From Auanema rhodensis (taxonomy: Eukaryota > Nematoda > Chromadorea > Rhabditida > Rhabditidae): a stretch of DNA of 64,000 bases. Under the pieces are notes generated by a model that did no database searches, was not told the DNA's origin, and saw nothing but the letters and a program-made list of their open reading frames with translations. Numbering within the stretch: the stretch's first letter is position 1; each line of letters starts with the position of its first letter. The stretch covers positions 1,116,001 through 1,180,000 of the forward strand of contig OZ059895.1 of NCBI GenBank assembly GCA_964057225.1, in the 5' to 3' direction. Positions 57,590 to 64,000 of this stretch are shown here, piece after piece. Position numbers and translations under genes: made by a program.

Positions 57590-59075
57590 ACACTAATGCA
57601 TCATTTTTCAAACGATCATAACTAATTTTTGTATTAAGCGTTTCTCAATGTAGTATAGTGCAATCGATGTGGATTTTTAAGCTGCGTCGATCTGTGTTAT
57701 CAGATTTGCGCTAGCTTAAAAATGCACCGAGATATCAACTGATATAAGTTCACACTTATATCCTCGATTTTCACCCTGAAGAATTAATTTTTTTGTTGAG
57801 TAACATTGTCCATCGTCTTTGCCTTGAAAAAAGGAATCTAAAAACATCTACTTTTTGCAAAATTATTTTGAAATTCTTCGAAAAAATTTTTATCAAAATG
57901 TTTTTGGAAGCAATGTTGAGTGTACATGGAAACTCAACATACACTAATGCATCATTTTTCAATCAATCATAACTAATTTTTGTATTAAGCGTTTCTCAAT
58001 GTAGTATAGTGCATTCGATGCGGATTTTTAAGCTGCGTCGATCTGTGTTATCAGATTTGCGCTAGCTTAAAAATGCACCGAGATATCAACTGATATATGT
58101 TCACACTTATATCCTCGATTTTCACCCTGAAGAATTAATTTTTTCGTTGAATAACATTGTCCATCGTCTTTGCCTTGAAAAAAGGAATCTAAAAACATCT
58201 ACTTTTTGCTAAATTATTTTGAAATTTTTCGAAAAAATTTTTGTCAAAATGTTTTTGGAAGCAATGTTGAGTGTACATGGAAACTCAACATACACTAATG
58301 CATCATTTTTCAAACGATCATAACTAATTTTTGTATTAAGCGTTTCTCAATGTAGTATAGTGCATTCGATGCGGATTTTTAAGCTGCGTCGTTCTGTGTT
58401 ATCAGATTTGCGCTAGCTTAAAAATGCACCGAGATATCAACTGATATAAGTTCACACTTATATCCTCGATTTTCACCCTGAAGAATTAATTTTTTCGTTG
58501 AATAACATTGTCCATCGTCTTTGCTTGAAAAATGGAATCTAAAAACATCTACTTTTTGCTAAATTATTTTGAAATTTTTCGAAAAAATTTTTGTCAAAAT
58601 GTTTTTGGAAGCAATGTTGAGTGTACATGGAAACTCAACATACACTAATGCATCATTTTTCAAACGATCATAACTAATTTTTGTATCAAGCGTTTCTCAA
58701 TGTAGTATAGTGCATTCGATGCGGATTTTTAAGCTGCGTCGTTCTGTGTTATCAGATTTGCGCTAGCTTAAAAATGCACCGAGATATCAACTGATATAAG
58801 TTCACACTTATATCCTCGATTTTCACCCTGAAGAATTAATTTTTTCGTTGAATAACATTGTCCTTCGTCTCTGCCTTGAAAAAAGGAATCTAAAAACATC
58901 TACTTTTTGCTAAATTATTTTGAAATTTTTCGAAAAAATTTTTGTCAAAATGTTTTTGGAAGCAATGTTGAGTGTACATGGAAACTCAACATACACTAAT
59001 GCATCATTTTTCAAACGATCATAACTAATTTTTGTATTAAGCGTTTCTCAATGTAGTATAGTGCATTCGATGCGG

Positions 59076-59126
59076 ATTTTTAAGCTGCGTCGATCTGTGT
59101 TATCAGATTTGCGCTAGCTTAAAAAT
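59076..59126. repeat. Nested inverted repeat 1 (51 bp), present in nearly every monomer
   Basis: The outer arms ATTTTTAAGCT (59076-59086) and AGCTTAAAAAT (59116-59126) are perfect 11-base complements. Inside them, GCG can pair with CGC past a single unpaired T, and ATCTG (59093-59097) pairs with CAGAT (59104-59108) around a six-base loop TGTTAT. About 19 base pairs could form in a hairpin or cruciform. Variants weaken it without compensation: GCTAGCGTAAAA in several copies at 1-2950, and TTTAAACTGC at 5001, 6405, 7809 and elsewhere. A structural role is therefore possible but not supported by covariation. Confidence 0.8.
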
Positions 59127-59143
59127 GCACCGAGATATCAACT

Positions 59144-59165
59144 GATATAAGTTCACACTTATATC
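59144..59165. repeat. Inverted repeat 2 (9-bp perfect arms, 4-base loop)
   Basis: GATATAAGT and ACTTATATC are perfect complements separated by TCAC. An overlapping shorter dyad, ATATC-AACT-GATAT, lies just upstream and would compete for the same bases. The element is kept in most monomers. Exceptions include GACATAAG near 1204 and 2959, GATATATATTC near 4715, GATATATGTTC near 58091 and 61599, and the paired changes GATATGAGT with ACATATATC near 59494 and 63002, which do not restore pairing. Confidence 0.85.
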
Positions 59166-59193
59166 CTCGATTTTCACCCTGAAGAATTAATTT

Positions 59194-59210
59194 TTTCGTT
59201 GAATAACATT
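59194..59210 (+). other. CENP-B-box-like half motif in each monomer
   Basis: TTTCGTTGAATAACATT matches the first eight positions of the mammalian CENP-B box (YTTCGTTGGAARCGGGA) and the A at position 10, but lacks the second CGGG half. Many monomers carry CGTTGGATAAC instead (for example near 568, 5471, 19861, 24777 and 35658), which extends the match to ten positions. Some carry TTTGTTCG or eight T, which destroys it. Because the essential CGGG is missing, binding by a CENP-B-like protein is only a suggestion; a chance match in T-rich DNA is quite possible. Confidence 0.3.
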
Positions 59211-59268
59211 GTCCATCGTCTTTGCCTTGAAAAAAGGAATCTAAAAACATCTACTTTTTGCTAAATTA

Positions 59269-59301
59269 TTTTGAAATTTTTCGAAAAAATTTTTGTCAAA
59301 A
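59269..59301. repeat. AT-rich imperfect dyad
   Basis: TTTTGA (59269-59274) and TCAAAA (59296-59301) flank a central perfect palindrome TTTTTCGAAAAA, with one extra A and a G unpaired on the right side. The result is a dyad of about 33 bp centred on a TTCGAA (BstBI-type) site. The A and T tracts here are the kind that bend DNA. Variants TTTCGAAATT, TTCTGAAATT and TTTTTTGAAAAA at this site distinguish monomer subfamilies. Confidence 0.75.
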
Positions 59302-59315
59302 TGTTTTTGGAAGCA

Positions 59316-59343
59316 ATGTTGAGTGTACATGGAAACTCAACAT
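59316..59343. repeat. Inverted repeat 3 at the monomer boundary (9-bp arms, 10-base loop)
   Basis: ATGTTGAGT and ACTCAACAT are perfect complements around the loop GTACATGGAA. A shifted alternative pairs GTGTA with the TACAC that begins the next monomer boundary. The arms are nearly invariant across the array: the only arm changes I noticed are at 17171 and 23489 (AATTTTGAG) and near 57212 (AATCTTGAG). The loop varies more (GTGTGCATGG in the first 4.2 kb, CATGGGAACTC in several copies). This is the best-conserved structure in the unit. Confidence 0.85.
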
Positions 59344-62300
59344 ACACTAATGCATCATTTTTCAAACGATCATAACTAATTTTTGTATTAAGCGTTTCTC
59401 AATGTAGTATAGTGCATTCGATGCGGATTTTTAAACTGCGTCGATCTGTGTTATCAAATTTGCGCTAGCTTAAAAATGCACCGAGATATCAACTGATATG
59501 AGTTCACACATATATCCTCGATTTTCACCCTGAAGAATTAATTTTTTCGTTGAATAACAATGTCAATTGTCTTTGCCTTGAAAAAAAGAATCTAAAAACA
59601 TCTACTTTTTGCTAAATTATTTTGAAATTTTTCGAAAAAATTTTTGTCAAAATGTTTTTGGAAGCAATGTTGAGTGTACATGGAAACTCAACATACACTA
59701 ATGCATCATTTTTCAAACGATCATAACTAATTTTTGTATTAAGCGTTTCTCAATGTAGTATAGTGCATTCGATGCGGATTTTTAAGCTGCGTCGATCTGT
59801 GTTATCAGATTTGCGCTAGCTTAAAAATGCACCGAGATATCAACTGATATAAGTTCACACTTATATCCTCGATTTTCACCCTGAAGAATTAATTTTTTCG
59901 TTGAATAACATTGTCCATCGTCTTTGCTTGAAAAATGGAATCTAAAAACATCTACTTTTTGCTAAATTATTTTGAAATTTTTCGAAAAAATTTTTGTCAA
60001 AATGTTTTTGGAAGCAATGTTGAGTGTACATGGAAACTCAACATACACTAATGCATCATTTTTCAAACGATCATAACTAATTTTTGTATCAAGCGTTTCT
60101 CAATGTAGTATAGTGCATTCGATGCGGATTTTTAAGCTGCGTCGTTCTGTGTTATCAGATTTGCGCTAGCTTAAAAATGCACCGAGATATCAACTGATAT
60201 AAGTTCACACTTATATCCTCGATTTTCACCCTGAAGAATTAATTTTTTCGTTGAATAACATTGTCCATCGTCTTTGCCTTGAAAAAAGGAATCTAAAAAC
60301 ATCTACTTTTTGCTAAATTATTTTGAAATTTTTCGAAAAAATTTTTGTCAAAATGTTTTTGGAAGCAATGTTGAGTGTACATGGAAACTCAACATACACT
60401 AATGCATCATTTTTCAAACGATCATAACTAATTTCTGTATCAAGCGTTTCTCAATGTAGTATAGTGCATTCGATGCGGATTTTTAAGCTGCGTCGATCTG
60501 TGTTATCAGATTTGCGCTAGCTTAAAAATGCACCGAGATATCAACTGATATAAGTTCACACTTATATCCTCGATTTTCACCCTGAAGAATTAATTTTTTC
60601 GTTGAATAACATTGTCCATCGTCTTTACCTTGAAAAAAGGAATCTAAAAACATCTACTTTTTGCTAAATTATTCTGAAATTTTTCGAAAAAATTTTTGTC
60701 AAAATGTTTTTGGAAGCAATGTTGAGTGTACATGGAAACTCAACATACACTAATGCATCATTTTTCAAACGATCATAACTAATTTTTGTATTAAGCGTTT
60801 CTCAATGTAGTATAGTGCATTCGATGCGGATTTTTAAACTGCGTCGATCTGTGTTATCAAATTTGCGCTAGCTTAAAAATGCACCGAGATATCAACTGAT
60901 ATAAGTTCACACTTATATCCTCGATTTTCACCCTGAAGAATTAATTTTTTCGTTGAATAACAATGTCAATTGTCTTTGCCTTGAAAAAAAGAATCTAAAA
61001 ACATCTACTTTTTGCTAAATTATTTTGAAATTTTTCGAAAAAATTTTTGTCAAAATGTTTTTGGAAGCAATGTTGAGTGTACATGGAAACTCAACATACA
61101 CTAATGCATCATTTTTCAAACGATCATAACTAATTTTTGTATTAAGCGTTTCTCAATGTAGTATAGTGCATTCGATGCGGATTTTTAAGCTGCGTCGATC
61201 TGTGTTATCAGATTTGCGCTAGCTTAAAAATGCACCGAGATATCAACTGATATAAGTTCACACTTATATCCTCGATTTTCACCCTGAAGAATTAAGTTTT
61301 TCGTTGAATAACATTGTCCATCGTCTTTACCTTGAAAAAAGGAATCTAAAAACATCTACTTTTTGCAAAATTATTTTGAAATTCTTCGAAAAAATTTTTA
61401 TCAAAATGTTTTTGGAAGCAATGTTGAGTGTACATGGAAACTCAACATACACTAATGCATCATTTTTCAATCAATCATAACTAATTTTTGTATTAAGCGT
61501 TTCTCAATTTAGTATAGTGCATTCGATGCGGATTTTTAAGCTGCGTCGATCTGTGTTATCAGATTTGCGCTAGCTTAAAAATGCACCGAGATATCAACTG
61601 ATATATGTTCACACTTATATCCTCGATTTTCACCCTGAAGAATTAATTTTTTCGTTGAATAACATTGTCCATCGTCTTTGCCTTGAAAAAAGGAATCTAA
61701 AAACATCTACTTTTTGCTAAATTATTTTGAAATTTTTCGAAAAAATTTTTGTCAAAATGTTTTTGGAAGCAATGTTGAGTGTACATGGAAACTCAACATA
61801 CACTAATGCATCATTTTTCAAACGATCATAACTAATTTTTGTATTAAGCGTTTCTCAATGTAGTATAGTGCATTCGATGCGGATTTTTAAGCTGCGTCGT
61901 TCTGTGTTATCAGATTTGCGCTAGCTTAAAAATGCACCGAGATATCAACTGATATAAGTTCACACTTATATCCTCGATTTTCACCCTGAAGAATTAATTT
62001 TTTCGTTGAATAACATTGTCCATCGTCTTTGCTTGAAAAATGGAATCTAAAAACATCTACTTTTTGCTAAATTATTTTGAAATTTTTCGAAAAAATTTTT
62101 GTCAAAATGTTTTTGGAAGCAATGTTGAGTGTACATGGAAACTCAACATACACTAATGCATCATTTTTCAAACGATCATAACTAATTTTTGTATCAAGCG
62201 TTTCTCAATGTAGTATAGTGCATTCGATGCGGATTTTTAAGCTGCGTCGTTCTGTGTTATCAGATTTGCGCTAGCTTAAAAATGCACCGAGATATCAACT

Positions 62301-64000
62301 GATATAAGTTCACACTTATATCCTCGATTTTCACCCTGAAGAATTAATTTTTTCGTTGAATAACATTGTCCTTCGTCTTTGCCTTGAAAAAAGGAATCTA
62401 AAAACATCTACTTTTTGCTAAATTATTTTGAAATTTTTCGAAAAAATTTTTGTCAAAATGTTTTTGGAAGCAATGTTGAGTGTACATGGAAACTCAACAT
62501 ACACTAATGCATCATTTTTCAAACGATCATAACTAATTTTTGTATTAAGCGTTTCTCAATGTAGTATAGTGCATTCGATGCGGATTTTTAAGCTGCGTCG
62601 ATCTGTGTTATCAGATTTGCGCTAGCTTAAAAATGCACCGAGATATCAACTGATATAAGTTCACACTTATATCCTCGATTTTCACCCTGAAGAATTAATT
62701 TTTTCGTTGAATAACATTGTCCATCGTCTTTGCCTTGAAAAAAGGAATCTAAAAACATCTACTTTTTGCTAAATTATTTTGAAATTTTTCGAAAAAATTT
62801 TTGTCAAAATGTTTTTGGAAGCAATGTTGAGTGTACATGGAAACTCAACATACACTAATGCATCATTTTTCAAACGATCATAACTAATTTTTGTATTAAG
62901 CGTTTCTCAATGTAGTATAGTGCATTCGATGCGGATTTTTAAACTGCGTCGATCTGTGTTATCAAATTTGCGCTAGCTTAAAAATGCACCGAGATATCAA
63001 CTGATATGAGTTCACACATATATCCTCGATTTTCACCCTGAAGAATTAATTTTTTCGTTGAATAACAATGTCAATTGTCTTTGCCTTGAAAAAAAGAATC
63101 TAAAAACATCTACTTTTTGCTAAATTATTTTGAAATTTTTCGAAAAAATTTTTGTCAAAATGTTTTTGGAAGCAATGTTGAGTGTACATGGAAACTCAAC
63201 ATACACTAATGCATCATTTTTCAAACGATCATAACTAATTTCTGTATCAAGCGTTTCTCAATGTAGTATAGTGCATTCGATGCGGATTTTTAAACTGCGT
63301 CGATCTGTGTTATCAAATTTGCGCTAGCTTAAAAATGCACCGAGATATCAACTGATATGAGTTCACACTTATATCCTCGATTTTCACCCTGAAGAATTAA
63401 TTTTTCCGTTGAATAACATTGTCCATCGTCTTTGCCTTGAAAAAAGGAATCTAAAAACATCTACTTTTTGCTAAATTATTTTGAAATTTTTCGAAAAAAT
63501 TTTTGTCAAAATGTTTTTGGAAGCAATGTTGAGTGTACATGGAAACTCAACATACACTAATGCATCATTTTTCAAACGATCATAACTAATTTCTGTATCA
63601 AGCGTTTCTCAATGTAGTATAGTGCATTCGATGCGGATTTTTAAGCTGCGTCGATCTGTGTTATCAGATTTGCGCTAGCTTAAAAATGCACCGAGATATC
63701 AACTGATATAAGTTCACACTTATATCCTCGATTTTCACCCTGAAGAATTAATTTTTTCGTTGAATAACATTGTCCATCGTCTTTACCTTGAAAAAAGGAA
63801 TCTAAAAACATCTACTTTTTGCTAAATTATTCTGAAATTTTTCGAAAAAATTTTTGTCAAAATGTTTTTGGAAGCAATGTTGAGTGTACATGGAAACTCA
63901 ACATACACTAATGCATCATTTTTCAAACGATCATAACTAATTTTTGTATTAAGCGTTTCTCAATGTAGTATAGTGCATTCGATGCGGATTTTTAAACTGC

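Larger units (their letters stand above)
58993..59343. repeat. Reference monomer (typical 351-bp unit)
   Basis: This copy carries the commonest base at nearly every variable site and is used here to map the unit. It has 57 C and 53 G in 351 bases (31% GC) and 12 CpG dinucleotides. Unit positions, counting ACACTAATGC as 1: an NsiI-type ATGCAT at 7-12; a short GCAT-TCG-ATGC dyad at 71-81; a long nested dyad at 84-134 containing GCTAGC (NheI); a perfect dyad at 152-173; a CENP-B-box-like half motif at 202-218; an A-rich variable zone at about 237-247; an AT-rich dyad at 277-309; and a perfect dyad at 324-351 that closes the unit. Most variants between copies fall at about 55-84, 120-130, 184-205, 237-252 and 269-283. 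The segment from about 310 through the unit boundary to about 40 is almost invariant. Confidence 0.95.
1..64000. repeat. 351-bp tandem satellite array (182 monomers plus a partial)
   Basis: The phrase ACACTAATGCATCA recurs at 1, 352, 703, 1054 and so on every 351 bases to 42472, then from 42844 to 63905 with a few one-base shifts. That gives 182 complete monomers and a final 96-base fragment. All copies are direct repeats; I saw no inverted monomer, no inserted element and no unique DNA. Copies differ by a small number of substitutions at recurring positions, so neighbours look very highly similar. The repeat is AT-rich with many A and T tracts. A 351-bp unit is close to two nucleosome lengths, as is common for eukaryotic satellites. 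Its likely setting is pericentromeric or centromeric heterochromatin; that is inference. No gene-bearing stretch exists anywhere in the window. Confidence 0.99.
42721..64000. repeat. Right-hand subfamily domain
   Basis: From 42721 the variant GAGAAATGAAATC becomes common, with ATTTTCGTC, CAATCGATGTGTA, GTAGTACAG and GAACAATT; I did not see these to the left. All length variants lie here: an eight-T run giving 352-bp monomers (near 43041, 43741, 45147, 45851) and TTTGCTTG in place of TTTGCCTTG giving 350-bp monomers (58521, 59924, 62029). Toward the right end the monomers return to the GAAAAAAGGAATC form, so the domain itself is graded. Confidence 0.85.
57590..64000. repeat. Higher-order 10-mer, 3508-bp period, second copy partial
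   Basis: Markers recur 3508 bases apart (ten monomers, two of them 350 bp): GCAAAATT at 57857 and 61365, CAATCAATCATAAC at 57960 and 61468, TTGCTTG at 58521 and 62029, TCCTTCG at 58861 and 62369, CAATGTCAATTG at 59558 and 63066. The match covers about 57857-59727 against 61365-63235. An ATTTCTGTATCAAG monomer (60431, 63238, 63589) then enters out of order. Copies differ at a few bases, for example CTCTGCC against CTTTGCC near 58869/62377. Confidence 0.82.

Noticed and set aside
57771-57962. 63-residue minus-strand open frame with one residue changed
   Set aside because: Same satellite frame again. The corresponding frame in the 3508-bp partner copy near 61330 is closed by a stop (CTTTACC instead of CTTTGCC), so there is no sign of coding constraint.
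59144-59165. Transcription terminator or regulatory hairpin
   Set aside because: The hairpin is repeated in nearly every monomer of a non-coding satellite and has no adjacent gene; no terminator function can be argued.
58993-59343. Monomer built from two diverged half-units of about 175 bp
   Set aside because: I compared the two halves by eye and found only short A/T-rich similarities, no convincing alignment.
1-64000. CRISPR array
   Set aside because: Evenly spaced repeats are present, but the whole 351-bp unit is repeated, including what would be spacers; there are no unique spacers and no cas-like genes.
1-64000. Tandem rRNA, tRNA, histone or other gene repeats
   Set aside because: The monomer is AT-rich, lacks any recognisable RNA gene core or long reading frame, and has stops in the frames I followed.

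Overview
The window is one uninterrupted tandem satellite array. It contains no gene, RNA gene, transposable element or unique flanking sequence. The unit is a 351-bp, AT-rich monomer (110 of 351 bases are G or C in a typical copy). There are 182 complete monomers plus a 96-base partial one at the right end, all head-to-tail in the same orientation. The array runs off both ends. It is a eukaryotic heterochromatic or centromeric type of sequence. CpG is not depleted in the monomer (12 seen against about 8.6 expected in a typical copy), which argues against a heavily CpG-methylated vertebrate or plant genome. Monomer length, AT tracts and dyads resemble insect satellites, so an arthropod is my low-confidence guess; the family is not identified from sequence alone.

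There are two domains. Left domain (1-42720): 121 consecutive monomers hold a phase of exactly 351 bp with no net insertion or deletion. Point variants divide it into local higher-order patterns: a 5-mer (1755 bp) at 130-3630, a 2-mer at 3512-4914, a 4-mer (1404 bp) at 4915-8530, a 2-mer at 10531-11934, a 10-mer offset (3510 bp) at 11233-17050, three related blocks of 16, 15 and 9 monomers at 17200-32994 (the middle one containing a 1053-bp 3-mer), a 2-mer at 32995-34398 and another 4-mer at 39313-42720.

The domains meet at 42720/42721, where a 21-bp out-of-register duplication gives a 372-bp monomer and the variant set changes abruptly. Right domain (42721-64000): monomers mostly carry a GAGAAATGAAATC variant at first, and this is the only place with length variants (four 352-bp and three 350-bp monomers). 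Its patterns are a 6-mer of 2108 bp (43196-46708), a 3-mer (47762-49867), a 6-mer of 2106 bp (49868-54079), a mixed stretch, and a 10-mer of 3508 bp reaching the right edge.

Each monomer carries three perfect-arm inverted repeats and an AT-rich dyad that could form hairpins or cruciforms, plus a motif matching the first half of the mammalian CENP-B box. The picture is of repeated unequal exchange and local amplification. Identical copies could also hide assembly errors. I found no previously undescribed gene system; the interest lies in the array architecture.
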